Positions 33,485-42,159 are shown, numbered from the stretch's first letter. The stretch: DNA of 49,869 nucleotides from Ramlibacter sp. (GCA_013815685.1 JACDFR010000027.1:1-49869); one strand, 5' to 3'. Numbers and translations are program-made. Notes: generated by a model not told the origin, from the sequence alone.

Positions 33485-35218
33485 ATGGCTTTTGAAATCG
33501 ACATCGGCTTCACCTCGCTTGCGGGCAAGAAAGAGATCAACGAGGATTTCGCCGCAGCGATGCTTCCCGAGCCGGGGCAAGAGGCGATGGGGGCGATTGC
33601 GGCCATCGCCGATGGCGTCAGCATGGGCGGCATGGGGCGGGAAGCGGCGCAGACCACGGTGACGAGCTTGGTGCGCGATTACTTCGGCACGCCCGAAACC
33701 TGGGACACGACGGTGGCGCTCGATCGCATCATCGGCGCGCAGAACGCCTGGCTGGCCGGCCTGAACCGCCGGCGGCACCCGGCGTGCGGCCTGACCACGC
33801 TCACGGCGCTGGTGCTGCGAGGGCAGAGCTATTCATTGGCCCACGTCGGCGACACCCGCGCATATTTGCTGCGTGGTGGCGAGGTCACGCAGCTCACCCA
33901 CGACCATGCGGTCGAACACCCCGACTTCAGCCACAAGCTGCTGCGGGCCGTGGGCGCGGAGGATCGCCTGGTGGTCGACTACCACCAGGGCGACTTGCAG
34001 GTGGGAGATGTGTTCGTCCTGCTTTCCGACGGCGTGCACAACGTGGTGCCGGCGAAACGGCTGAAGGCGCTGGCCCGGGACAGTGCGCAAGCCCTGAGCG
34101 AGCAATTGGTGGCCACCGCGCTGGAGCAGGGCAGCCGCGACAACGCCACGGCGCTGGTGGTTCGGGTGCTGGGCCTGCTCGATGGTCTGCTGCAGGACGA
34201 GAACCGGCTGGCGCAGCAACTGCCCATCCCGCCGCGACTGAAGGTGGGGGATGTGATCGACGGCCTTGCCGTCACGGCCTTGGTGGTAGATAACGGGATC
34301 AATGTCCTGTACCAGGTTCGCGACCCGCAGACCCGCAAACTCTTCGCGCTGAAGACCCTTCATCCGCAGCGCGCGCACGACGCGCAAGAGCGCTCGATGC
34401 TGGCGCACGAGGCCTGGCTGGCCAAGCGCACGCGCTCCGGCCGGGCCGCCGAGAACCTGGTGGCCGTGGTCGATCCGCTGGTGGCCGCCCCCAGCGGTTT
34501 TTATCTGCTGTACGAATGGCACAGCGGCGAAACGCTGCAGCAGATGCTGGATCGAAATCACAAGTTCACGCTGGGCCAGACGGTCGCCGCGGCCACGCAC
34601 GTGGCCAAAGCGCTTTCGCGGCTTCATCGCCAAAGTGTGATCCACCGCGACGTGAAGCCGGCCAATCTGCATCAGGGCGAAGACGGAATACTGCGCCTGC
34701 TCGATCTGGGCGTCGCGCTGAGCGGCCGCGAGCCCGAGGCGGCGCGCCTTCTGCATGCGGGCACACCCAGCTATATCAACCCTGAGCAATGGGGCTTTCA
34801 CGCGCAGGCGCGCGATGGCCCCGAGGAGCCGCCCGACGGGCAGAGCGACCTGTTCGCGCTGGGTGTGACGCTCTACCAGCTGCTCACCGGTGGCAAGCTG
34901 CCGTACGGCGACGTCTTGCCCTATCAGGCGGGCCGCTACTATCGCGACCCCACGGCGCCGAGCCGGCACAACCCCGAAGTGCCGATCTGGCTGGACCACG
35001 TGGCCCTCAAGGCCGTGGCGCGAGACAAGCGCCAGCGCTTCGAGACGGCGGAGGAGATGCTGCTAGCGCTCGAGCGGGGCGGGTCACGCCCGATCACCGC
35101 GCCATCCGCGACGCCGCTGATCCAGCGTGATCCGACCGCGCTGTGGAAGATCGCCCTGGGTGTCAGCCTGCTCTTCAACGCGCTCCTCGTCTACTGGCTG
35201 CTGTTCCTCCCCAAGTAA
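33485..35218 (+). CDS. PP2C phosphatase-Ser/Thr kinase fusion with C-terminal membrane anchor
   Basis: A 577-residue two-domain signalling protein. Residues about 5-240 are a PP2C phosphatase (KKEINEDFAAAM, AIADGVSMGGMG, AHVGDTRAYLL, LLSDGVHNV, GSRDNATALVV). Residues about 260-540 are a Hanks-type kinase with ALKTLHPQ (Lys), VIHRDVKPANL (catalytic loop), LLDLGVAL in place of DFG, and GTPSYINPEQW. The last 20 residues form a membrane segment (LGVSLLFNALLVYWLLFLPK). The same kind of gene sits beside nirB in Pseudomonas nitrate clusters. It is divergent from nirB and convergent with narK. Substrates are unknown. Confidence 0.92.
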   Translation: MAFEIDIGFTSLAGKKEINEDFAAAMLPEPGQEAMGAIAAIADGVSMGGMGREAAQTTVTSLVRDYFGTPETWDTTVALDRIIGAQNAWLAGLNRRRHPACGLTTLTALVLRGQSYSLAHVGDTRAYLLRGGEVTQLTHDHAVEHPDFSHKLLRAVGAEDRLVVDYHQGDLQVGDVFVLLSDGVHNVVPAKRLKALARDSAQALSEQLVATALEQGSRDNATALVVRVLGLLDGLLQDENRLAQQLPIPPRLKVGDVIDGLAVTALVVDNGINVLYQVRDPQTRKLFALKTLHPQRAHDAQERSMLAHEAWLAKRTRSGRAAENLVAVVDPLVAAPSGFYLLYEWHSGETLQQMLDRNHKFTLGQTVAAATHVAKALSRLHRQSVIHRDVKPANLHQGEDGILRLLDLGVALSGREPEAARLLHAGTPSYINPEQWGFHAQARDGPEEPPDGQSDLFALGVTLYQLLTGGKLPYGDVLPYQAGRYYRDPTAPSRHNPEVPIWLDHVALKAVARDKRQRFETAEEMLLALERGGSRPITAPSATPLIQRDPTALWKIALGVSLLFNALLVYWLLFLPK

Positions 35219-35289
35219 ATGCCACTCGGCACCGACCGCCTTGTCGATGCGACGCGGCCTGCCCGGACACGGCTTTGCCGCGTGCCTTC

Positions 35290-36561
35290 TCAGGGCTGGC
35301 GTGGCGATAGCTTGCCGGAGCCGCGCTCGGGTGGCGCCGCCGTGGCAGGCTGGGGCCGCGCCCGACCGCCTTTCTCTGCCCAGGTATGGGTCCATCGGAT
35401 CTGCATCGCGCGCAGCATGAGCAGCACCAACGCGGCGCAGACCGCGAAGCCGGTGAAGCCCCAGAAATACGTTCCGGAGTACTGCTTGCTCAGGCCCATG
35501 GCGTTCGGAATCAGGCCGCCGCCCAGGGCGCCAATCTCGCCAATCATCGAGCCCGCCACCGCCGTGGCGAGCGGCCAGCGCAGCGGAACCAGCTGGAACA
35601 GGGCGCCATTGCCGGCGCCCAGGGCGGCAAAGCAAAGCATCAGCAGCAAGGTGGTTGCCACCAGAGAATTGTCCGCGAGGCCGCAAAGGACCAGGGTGAC
35701 TGCGACTGTGGCCAGAACGGCGGTGAGGGTGTTGACCCCGCCCCAGTGGTCCGAGATCCAGCCGCCGAAGATGCGAACCGCCGCTCCCATGAACGCTGCA
35801 AGCATCGAAAGCTGGCCCGCCTGCGTCTTGCTCACGCCGAACTGGTCGTAGTAGTACGAGGGAAGAAAAGTGGCCAGGCCGATGAAACCGCCGAACGTGA
35901 CGGCGTAGATGATGCTGAAAGCCCAGCCGTCCTTTTCGAACAGGCAGGCGGCGTGTTCGCGCAGCGAGGAATGCTTGTCGACGTCGGGGGGCTCCTTGCC
36001 GAACACGATCATGGCGCCCAGCGGCAGCAGCATCGCGCCAGCCGCGATGCCGTAGACAGCCTGCCAGCCGTATCGCTGGGCGAGCGCGGGGGCCACCAGC
36101 ACCGATACGGCCGTACCGACGTTTCCGGCGCCCACGAGTCCCATCGCCAGGCCTTTGTAGCGCGGCGGGAAAGAGCCCGACCCCAGGCTCAAGGCCACAC
36201 CGAAGCTCGCCCCCGCGATACCCAGCAGGACGCCCATGGCCAGCAGGCTGTTGTACGAAGAGACAAAGAAATAGCCGAACAGCAGGGCGACCATGATCAT
36301 CCCCATCTCCACCAGCGTGGCGTTCTTGCGCCCGATGTACTGGGCCAGCACGCCCAGGGGAAACCGCATCAGCGCCCCGGCAAAGATGGGAATAGACAGC
36401 ATCACCCCCTTCTGGGCCGGCGACAGGTTGTAGCTTTCCGAAATGAAGGGTGCCATGGCGCCGTTCATGACCCAGATGCAGCATGAGAAAGCGAAGTAGA
36501 AAAACGCCGCACCCAGGGTCGGTGCGTGGCCGGATTTCAAAAAGGTGCGGAAAGCCGCCAT
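35290..36561 (-). CDS. narK: Nitrate/nitrite transporter, MFS family
   Basis: A 423-residue major-facilitator protein with about 12 membrane segments. Nitrate-porter signatures are visible: GALMRFPLGVLAQYIGRKNA, GIAGASFGVALSLGSGSFP, GLVGAGNVGTAVSVLVAPAL and the second nitrate motif AALGAGNGALFQLVPLRWP. It should bring nitrate into, or nitrite out of, the cell. The ribosome site AGAGGATTCGCACCC precedes the ATG at 36561. A sigma-54-like promoter 36 bases upstream of the start gives it independent nitrogen control. Confidence 0.93.
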   Translation of the reverse strand: MAAFRTFLKSGHAPTLGAAFFYFAFSCCIWVMNGAMAPFISESYNLSPAQKGVMLSIPIFAGALMRFPLGVLAQYIGRKNATLVEMGMIMVALLFGYFFVSSYNSLLAMGVLLGIAGASFGVALSLGSGSFPPRYKGLAMGLVGAGNVGTAVSVLVAPALAQRYGWQAVYGIAAGAMLLPLGAMIVFGKEPPDVDKHSSLREHAACLFEKDGWAFSIIYAVTFGGFIGLATFLPSYYYDQFGVSKTQAGQLSMLAAFMGAAVRIFGGWISDHWGGVNTLTAVLATVAVTLVLCGLADNSLVATTLLLMLCFAALGAGNGALFQLVPLRWPLATAVAGSMIGEIGALGGGLIPNAMGLSKQYSGTYFWGFTGFAVCAALVLLMLRAMQIRWTHTWAEKGGRARPQPATAAPPERGSGKLSPRQP

Positions 36562-36606
36562 GGGTGCGAATCCTCTGGAAACTGAGTGAGCAAGTTCCCG
36601 GATTCA

Positions 36607-36623
36607 GTGCGAGAAGCGTGCCA
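36607..36623 (-). promoter_or_regulatory. Sigma-54-like promoter of narK
   Basis: On the minus strand TGGCACG-CTTC-TCGCA, which matches TGGCACG-N4-TTGCA except for one base of the -12 element. The predicted start near 36597 leaves a leader of about 36 bases. Confidence 0.6.
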
Positions 36624-36683
36624 GCGCAGGGCACGCCCAAGCGCCCGGCATTGCGTCAAAGCAGGGCGAAAACGGTGCGCTTT

Positions 36684-36698
36684 TGGTGCGCCGCACCA
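36684..36698. promoter_or_regulatory. TGGTGC-GCC-GCACCA palindrome upstream of narK
   Basis: An inverted repeat about 90 bases upstream of the predicted narK start, related to the palindrome at 33408-33419 upstream of nirB. A possible activator or repressor site. Confidence 0.4.
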
Positions 36699-36761
36699 TA
36701 GTGGCTCCGAGGGGCTGTCTAGTCCATGTCCACGCAGACCATGGCGCGATACTTCCTGTTT

Positions 36762-37598
36762 TCAGGCCGCCAGCTTCTCCACATGCGACTGGCGTGTGTA
36801 GAGGAAATCGATGACAGCTTTTCGGCAATGGACGTAGCGGGGGTCTTCGGCCAGCTCGATCCGGTCGCGCGGACGGGGCAGGTCCACGGCAAGGATTTCG
36901 CCGATGGTGGCTGCCGGGCCGTTGGTCAGCATCACGATGCGGTCGGACAGCAGCACCGCCTCATCCACGTCGTGCGTGACCATCACGACAGTGCTCTGGG
37001 TTTTGGCAACGATCTGCAGCAGCTCGTCCTGTAGCTTGGCCCGCGTCAGGGCGTCGAGTGCGCCGAACGGCTCGTCGAGCAGCAGCACGATGGGCTCCAT
37101 GGAAAGGGCCCGGGCGATGCCCACGCGCTGCTTCATGCCGCCCGAGATCTCGCCGGGCCGCTTTTGCGCGGCAGCTGTCAGGCCGACCATCGCCAACGCG
37201 GCCTCGGTACGTGCGCGCAGCTGCGCACGGCTATCAGCCGGGATGCCGGCCTCGCGGGTCTGGCCAAACACCCGCTCGACCGCGAGATAGACGTTTTTGA
37301 AACACGTCAGCCACGGAAGCAGGGAATGATTCTGGAAGACCACGCCGCGGTCCGGGCCGGGGCCGGCGATCTCGCGGTTGGCGCAGATCAGGCTGCCCTG
37401 GGTGGGCGTCGTGAGCCCGGCGATCAGATTCAGCAGCGTGGACTTGCCGCAGCCCGAATGGCCGATCATCGTCACGAATTCGCCCTTGGTCACCGTGAGG
37501 TTGACGTCCTTCAGCGCGACGAAGGGCCCCTTGGCCGTCTTGAACGTCTGCTCGACGCCGTGGATCTGGATGTACCGGGTCGTGAGGTTCGCGTTCAT
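36762..37598 (-). CDS. nrtD: Nitrate ABC transporter ATP-binding protein
   Basis: A 278-residue ATPase. Walker A is MIGHSGCGKSTLLNLIAGL, the Q-loop is FQNHSLLPWL, the signature is EISGGMKQRVGIARALSMEP, Walker B is IVLLLDEPFGALD and the switch His is VMVTHDVDEAVLLSDRI. It is of the NrtD/SsuB/TauB group, with nitrate specificity inferred from the neighbours. Its start overlaps the permease stop by four bases. A 200-base gap with a separate promoter separates it from narK. Confidence 0.93.
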   Translation of the reverse strand: MNANLTTRYIQIHGVEQTFKTAKGPFVALKDVNLTVTKGEFVTMIGHSGCGKSTLLNLIAGLTTPTQGSLICANREIAGPGPDRGVVFQNHSLLPWLTCFKNVYLAVERVFGQTREAGIPADSRAQLRARTEAALAMVGLTAAAQKRPGEISGGMKQRVGIARALSMEPIVLLLDEPFGALDALTRAKLQDELLQIVAKTQSTVVMVTHDVDEAVLLSDRIVMLTNGPAATIGEILAVDLPRPRDRIELAEDPRYVHCRKAVIDFLYTRQSHVEKLAA

Positions 37599-38536
37599 GA
37601 CTTGACTTCCTCAAAGGTGAAGGCGGTGGCCAGTTTGATCAGCGCGAATTCGAGGATCAGCCCGACCATGCCGATCGTGAAGATGGCGATGATGATGTTC
37701 TTGACGTTGAGGTTGTTCCACTCGTCCCACACCCAAAAGCCGATGCCGACGCCGCCCGTGAGCATTTCGGCGGCCACGATCACGAGCCATGCAGTGCCCA
37801 CGGCCAGCCGCACGCCGGTGAGCATGTACGGCAGTACGGCCGGGAACAGGATCCTGGTGACGATCTTCCATTCGGAGAGATTGAGCACGCGCGCCACGTT
37901 CATGTAGTCGCTGGGAACGCGCTGCACGCCCACCGCAGTGTTGATGATCATCGGCCAGATGGAGCAGATGAAGATGGTCCAGATGGCAGCAGGATTGGCG
38001 CCCTTGAACACCAGCAGGCCGATCGGCAGCCAGGCCAGCGGCGACACCGGCCGCAGCAGGCTGATGAGCGGGTTGAACATTCGCGACAGAAAGGTGAAGC
38101 GCCCGATCCGGAAGCCCAGCGGGATGCCGACCGCTGCCGCCATGCCGAAGCCAAGGGCCACACGCTGCAGCGAGAGCAGCACGTTCCAGCCGATGCCCTG
38201 GTCGTTGGGGCCTTTCTGGTAGAACGGATCGCCGAACACCTCGATCGCCTGCCTGAACGTTTCGACCGGTGTCGGAAACCCGCTGCCCGTCTTCATTGCG
38301 ACGATGGCCCAGATGCCGACCAGCAAGCCAATGCCGAACACCGGCGGGAGAATCTTCAGCCACAACGCCCGCCAGTCGAACGCCTGCCGCGTGGCGGCGG
38401 CGCGGTCGACGGCGACCGCCGCCACCGGCGCGTTGGCCGCCACAGTTTTCATGGCGGGCTTGGGCTCGCGCAAGGGCACGGTGGGCGAGGGCAGGGCCGG
38501 ATTTTCGAGCGGCGAATGAAAGACTGCGCTGACCAT
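37595..38536 (-). CDS. nrtB: Nitrate ABC transporter permease
   Basis: A 313-residue inner-membrane permease with six or so membrane segments and the EAA-type loop INTAVGVQRVPSDYMNVARV. A 60-residue N-terminal stretch rich in Ala and Pro precedes the first membrane segment. GAGGAGAACAATC lies before the ATG at 38536. It is 11 bases from the nrtA stop. NrtB/NtrB-type relatives carry nitrate, cyanate or taurine; the cluster points to nitrate. Confidence 0.94.
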   Translation of the reverse strand: MVSAVFHSPLENPALPSPTVPLREPKPAMKTVAANAPVAAVAVDRAAATRQAFDWRALWLKILPPVFGIGLLVGIWAIVAMKTGSGFPTPVETFRQAIEVFGDPFYQKGPNDQGIGWNVLLSLQRVALGFGMAAAVGIPLGFRIGRFTFLSRMFNPLISLLRPVSPLAWLPIGLLVFKGANPAAIWTIFICSIWPMIINTAVGVQRVPSDYMNVARVLNLSEWKIVTRILFPAVLPYMLTGVRLAVGTAWLVIVAAEMLTGGVGIGFWVWDEWNNLNVKNIIIAIFTIGMVGLILEFALIKLATAFTFEEVKS

Positions 38537-38547
38537 GATTGTTCTCC

Positions 38548-39803
38548 TCAGGCTGCGGGTGCGGCGCGGACCTTGAACGAATCCGCGTACTTTTGGGGTC
38601 GTTGCCGTCCCACACGGTGCCGTCCACCAGCTTGCTGGTGCGCATCGTATCCTTGGGCACGTTGGCCTTGGCGGCTGCGGCGGCCTGCTTGTAGATGTCG
38701 ATCTGGTTGATCTGCCTGGCCACGCCGAGGTAGTCCGGATGGTCCTTGAGCAAACCCCAGCGCTTGTGCTGGGTCAGGAACCACATGCCATCGGAAAGGT
38801 AGGGGAAGTTAACGGCGCCATCGTTGTAGAACTTCATGTGGTTGGGGTCGTCCCAGGTCTTGCCCATGCCATTCTGGTAGCGGCCCAGGATCCGTTGGTT
38901 GATGACGTCCACGCTGGTGTTGACGTAGCTCTTGTCGGCCACGGTCTCGGCCATCTTGTTCTTGTTGGTCAGACTGGCATCGATCCACTTGCCGGCCTCG
39001 ATGATGGCGGCCGTGACGGCGCGCGCCGTATTCGGGTACTTCCTGACGAAATCGGCGGTCGTGCCGAGGGCTTTCTCCGGATGGTCCTTCCAGATGTCCT
39101 GCGTGGTGATGCCCGTCACGCCGATGCCGTCGGCGATCGCCCGGTGGCCCCAGGGCTCGCCCACACAGTAGCCGTCCATGTTGCCCACCCGCATGTTGGC
39201 CACCATCTGGGGCGGTGGCACTGTGATGACCTTCACGTCCTTCATCGGGTTGACGCCGTAGGTGGCGAGCCAGTAGTACAGCCACATCGCGTGGGTGCCG
39301 GTGGGAAAGGTCTGGGCGAAGGTGTACTCGCGTTTTTCGACCTGCATCAGCCTGGCCAGCGACGGGCCGTCGACCCCGCCCTTGTCCGCCACCTTCTTCG
39401 ACAGCGTGATCGCCTGCCCGTTGTGGTTCAGGTTCATGAGGATGGCCATGTCCTTCTTCGGCCCGCTTACCCCCAAGTGCACGCCGTAGATGAGGCCCCA
39501 CAATACATGGGCCATGTCCAGCTCGCCGTTGACGAGCTTGTCGCGCACGCCGGCCCAGCTGGCTTCCTTGGTGGGAATGATCTTGACGCCGTACTTCTGG
39601 TCGATGCCGAGCACCGAAGCCATCACCACGCTGGCGCAGTCGGTCAGGGGAATGAAGCCGATCTTGACTTCCTTCTTCTCGGGCGCGTCGGAGCCCTGGG
39701 CCCAGACGGCCGAGCGCAAGGCGGGCGACACCCCGACCGCGCCGACGGCCGCAGCTTGCAGGACGGCGCGGCGGGAGAGCCTGGTTCTCAGAAGGTCGGT
39801 CAT
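38548..39803 (-). CDS. nrtA: Nitrate ABC transporter substrate-binding protein (apparent frameshift near the 3' end)
   Basis: About 417 residues. A Tat signal (RLSRRAVLQAAAVGAVG) sends it folded to the periplasm. The NrtA/CmpA body has IGFIPLTDCASVVMASVLGI, GELDMAHVLWGLIYGVHLG and FPTGTHAMWLYYWLATYGVN. The frame leaves the family sequence at GNDPK (about 38591-38594, a run of four As on the minus strand). With one more base it would finish KKYADSFKVRAAPAA and stop at 38548, 11 bases before nrtB. Without it the frame runs on for about 1 kb through nrtB. This is either a real lesion in the last 14 codons or a homopolymer error. Confidence 0.85.
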
Positions 39804-39836
39804 CACGTATCGGTTCTCCATCGAAGAAATCAGAGG

Positions 39837-39888
39837 AAAAAGCAAAGGCGCCCACACGCAGCACCGCCGGTGCTGGTGGGGACGCCTT
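39837..39888 (-). terminator. Intrinsic terminator in the nrtA leader
   Basis: On the minus strand AAGGCG...CGCCTT encloses CCCAC/GTGGG and CAGCACC-GGC-GGTGCTG, followed by TTTGCTTTTT. It lies between the sigma-54 start and nrtA, so transcription would stop here unless antiterminated. Confidence 0.8.
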
Positions 39889-39910
39889 CGTCCGGTCGGG
39901 CCTGCGGGTT

Positions 39911-39926
39911 GCTTCGCCTTTGAAGC
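39911..39926 (-). promoter_or_regulatory. ANTAR hairpin P2 in the nrtA leader
   Basis: GCTTC-AAAGGC-GAAGC, a five-pair stem with a hexaloop having A at position 1 and G at position 4, the bases ANTAR proteins recognise. The surrounding GCCTGC/GCAGGC can pair as an alternative. Confidence 0.72.
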
Positions 39927-39937
39927 AGGCGGGCCGA

Positions 39938-39953
39938 GAACCCTCATTGGTTC
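39938..39953 (-). promoter_or_regulatory. ANTAR hairpin P1 in the nrtA leader
   Basis: GAACC-AATGAG-GGTTC, a five-pair stem with a hexaloop having A1 and G4. It begins three bases after the predicted transcription start and is 11 bases from P2, the usual tandem layout. Confidence 0.75.
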
Positions 39954-39965
39954 ATGCAGGGAGTC

Positions 39966-39982
39966 GAGCAATAGCCGTGCCA
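39966..39982 (-). promoter_or_regulatory. Sigma-54 promoter of nrtABD
   Basis: On the minus strand TGGCACG-GCTA-TTGCT, a full match to the -24/-12 consensus. The predicted start is about 39956, directly before hairpin P1. Confidence 0.85.
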
Positions 39983-40011
39983 GGGTTTTCGGGCTGATTT
40001 CGAGCCGTCCA

Positions 40012-40028
40012 TGCACTCATCTTGTGCG
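40012..40028. promoter_or_regulatory. NtrC-like enhancer site upstream of nrtA
   Basis: TGCAC-TCATCTT-GTGCG keeps the GCAC-N7-GTGC core of NtrC sites, centred about 64 bases before the predicted start. It is closer than classic enhancers but on the right side of the promoter. Confidence 0.5.
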
Positions 40029-40056
40029 GCGCAGGCGGCCATGCACCAGAGGCGAT

Positions 40057-40692
40057 TCAGCCGAGCAGGTCGGCCACGTCGAGGATGCGTTGCGCGACCT
40101 CGCCCAGCTTCAGGCCACGATCCATGGCGGTCTTGCGCAACTTGCCGTAGGCTTCCTGCTCGGAAAGTTTCTGGCGCTGCATCAGCAGGTGCTTGGCCCG
40201 CTCGACGACCTTGCGTTCCTGCAACTGCGAGCGGGCGTCCGCGAGTTGGCGGCGCAACTGCTGCTCGTGCTGAAAGCGGGCCATCGCGACATCCAGGATG
40301 GGGCGGATACGCTCGGGCGCCAGGCCGGCGACGATGTAGGCACTGACCCCGGCGGCTACCGCGTCCTTCACATGCGTGGTGTCGTCATCGTTCGTGAACA
40401 GCACGATGGGGCGGCGCTCGTCCCGGGTGGCCATGACCACATGTTCGAGCGCGTCGCGGGCGGCGCTCTCGGCATCCACCACGATCATGTCCGGCTGCAG
40501 CTGGGCGATACGCTCGTCCAGAAACGTGTCCGTGGGCAACACCGCGATGACGTTGTAGCCATTCTCCAGCAGGCTGATGCGCAGCTGCCGCGAACGCTCG
40601 GCCTGCTCGATCTCTTGCGTATCCTCGCCGTCCGGGCTGAGCGAGTCGGGGGCGATGACCACGATACGCAGCGACGTGGGAAAGGGTCTCAT
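40057..40692 (-). CDS. nasT: ANTAR-domain antitermination regulator NasT
   Basis: A 211-residue regulator. An N-terminal receiver-like domain (RIVVIAPDSL..., MIVVDAESAARDALEHVV) is followed by a coiled-coil and the RNA-binding ANTAR domain (VVERAKHLLMQRQKLSEQEA, then YGKLRKTAMDRGLKLGEVAQ). NasT binds paired hexaloop hairpins and lets polymerase pass a leader terminator. Exactly such a leader lies immediately downstream in front of nrtA. Its usual partner NasS, a cytoplasmic nitrate sensor related to NrtA, is not found next to it. It is divergent from tsaD. Confidence 0.94.
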   Translation of the reverse strand: MRPFPTSLRIVVIAPDSLSPDGEDTQEIEQAERSRQLRISLLENGYNVIAVLPTDTFLDERIAQLQPDMIVVDAESAARDALEHVVMATRDERRPIVLFTNDDDTTHVKDAVAAGVSAYIVAGLAPERIRPILDVAMARFQHEQQLRRQLADARSQLQERKVVERAKHLLMQRQKLSEQEAYGKLRKTAMDRGLKLGEVAQRILDVADLLG

Positions 40693-40745
40693 GCCGGGAT
40701 GTGTGCAAGAAACGCGCCACTGGCAACCTCACCTAAACTGTACGG

Positions 40746-41786
40746 ATGCTTGTATTGGGAATCGAATCGTCGTGCGACGAAACCGGCGTGGCGCTGGTGG
40801 AGGCGAACGGAACCGCCATGCCGGTGCTGCGGGGCGACGCCTTGCACAGCCAGATCGAGATGCACCAGCCCTACGGCGGCGTGGTTCCCGAGCTGGCCAG
40901 CCGCGACCACATCCGGCGCGTGCTGCCGCTGGCCGAGGCGGCACTGGCCCGGGCCGGAGTGCGAGTTTCCGATGTCGATGTGGTCGCCTACACGCGGGGG
41001 CCGGGCCTGGCCGGCGCCTTGCTCGTCGGCGCGGGGGTGGCCTGCGCGCTCGGCGCATCCCTGCGCAAGCCGGTGCTGGGCGTGCATCACCTGGAGGGGC
41101 ATCTGCTGTCGCCCTTCCTCAGCGCCGATCCGCCGGCCTTCCCGTTCATCGCGCTGCTGGTTTCCGGCGGCCACACCCAGCTGATGCGCGTCGACGGTGT
41201 CGGCCGCTATCGACTGCTGGGTGAGACGATCGACGACGCCGCCGGCGAAGCCTTCGACAAGTCGGCCAAGCTGATGGGCCTGGGCTATCCGGGCGGTCCG
41301 GCGCTCGCGCGGCTGGCCGAAGCGGGCGATCCCCAGGCGTTCAAGCTGCCGCGGCCGCTGATGCACAGCGGCGACCTCGATTTTTCGTTCGCCGGATTGA
41401 AGACAGCGGTGCTGACGCAGGCCAGGAAGCTCGGCGAAGACCTGCCGTCGCGCAAGGCCGACCTGGCGGCATCGACCCAGGCCGCCATCGTCGAAGTGCT
41501 GGTGAAAAAATCATTGGCGGCCCTGCAACGCGAGGGCCTGGCGCGCCTGGTGGTGGCGGGCGGGGTGGGCGCGAACAAGGCCTTGCGCGGCGAGCTTGGC
41601 GCCGCCTGCGCGAAGCGCGGGGTGCGGGTGCACTATCCCGAGCTCCACCTGTGCACGGACAACGGCGCGATGATCGCCATGGCCGCGGCCATGCGCCTGC
41701 AAGCTGGGATCCAGGAGGCCAGCACGGTCTACGCCTTCGACGTCAAACCGCGCTGGACGCTGGCCGAGCTGTCTGTGCTTACTTGA
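40746..41786 (+). CDS. tsaD: tRNA threonylcarbamoyladenosine synthase subunit TsaD
   Basis: A 346-residue ASKHA-fold protein that transfers the threonylcarbamoyl group to A37 of ANN-decoding tRNAs. Features are [20 protein letters not shown], the metal motif [39 protein letters not shown] and [13 protein letters not shown]. The length is normal. It converges with the small heat-shock gene, and the stops overlap by 8 bases. Confidence 0.97.
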   Translation: MLVLGIESSCDETGVALVEANGTAMPVLRGDALHSQIEMHQPYGGVVPELASRDHIRRVLPLAEAALARAGVRVSDVDVVAYTRGPGLAGALLVGAGVACALGASLRKPVLGVHHLEGHLLSPFLSADPPAFPFIALLVSGGHTQLMRVDGVGRYRLLGETIDDAAGEAFDKSAKLMGLGYPGGPALARLAEAGDPQAFKLPRPLMHSGDLDFSFAGLKTAVLTQARKLGEDLPSRKADLAASTQAAIVEVLVKKSLAALQREGLARLVVAGGVGANKALRGELGAACAKRGVRVHYPELHLCTDNGAMIAMAAAMRLQAGIQEASTVYAFDVKPRWTLAELSVLT

Positions 41787-42159
41787 CCTCGATCTGGCGC
41801 GCGTTGCTGACCGGAACCTTCTTGGCCAGGGTCAGGGCCAGTACACCGTTCTCGAGCTTGGCGACGCTGGCGTCGGCGTCGATGTCCTGGGGCAGCTCGT
41901 AGGCCGCCTTGAACTGGCGCTTGGCATCCTTGCGCGTTTCGATGCGCACGATGCTGCCCTCGATGTTGATGGACAGTTCGTCCTTGGCGACACCGGGCAG
42001 GTCCAGCGTCACTGTCCAGGCCTTGTCGTCCTGTTCGACGTTGAAGCCGGGCTTCAGGTTGCTGAAGAACGCATCGTTGACGAAACGCTCGAAGCTGCGG
42101 TCGAATGAGCGGAACTCGGGGGAATGGGCGCGGGTGCGAACGACGGGGGCGAAAAACAT
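41779..42159 (-). CDS. Small heat-shock protein, Hsp20 family
   Basis: A 126-residue protein with an alpha-crystallin domain (about 35-120): [40 protein letters not shown] and the [13 protein letters not shown] strand. It holds unfolded proteins under stress. The C-terminal tail ends [10 protein letters not shown], with a weak form of the IxI motif. The ATG at 42159 has AAGGAGTTCGCC before it. No RpoH promoter or ROSE-type thermometer was identified. Confidence 0.94.
   Translation of the reverse strand: MFFAPVVRTRAHSPEFRSFDRSFERFVNDAFFSNLKPGFNVEQDDKAWTVTLDLPGVAKDELSINIEGSIVRIETRKDAKRQFKAAYELPQDIDADASVAKLENGVLALTLAKKVPVSNARQIEVK

Noticed and set aside
38585..38605. Programmed -1 frameshift in nrtA
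   Set aside because: The local sequence C-CCC-AAA-AGT does not allow both tRNAs to re-pair after a slip, and no stem-loop or benefit is evident. An indel in a homopolymer is simpler.
37611..40016. Single 801-residue NrtA-like ORF
   Set aside because: Residues after GNDPK are the wrong frame of nrtB, and the true NrtA tail is found one base out of frame. The frame before MTDLL is leader RNA.
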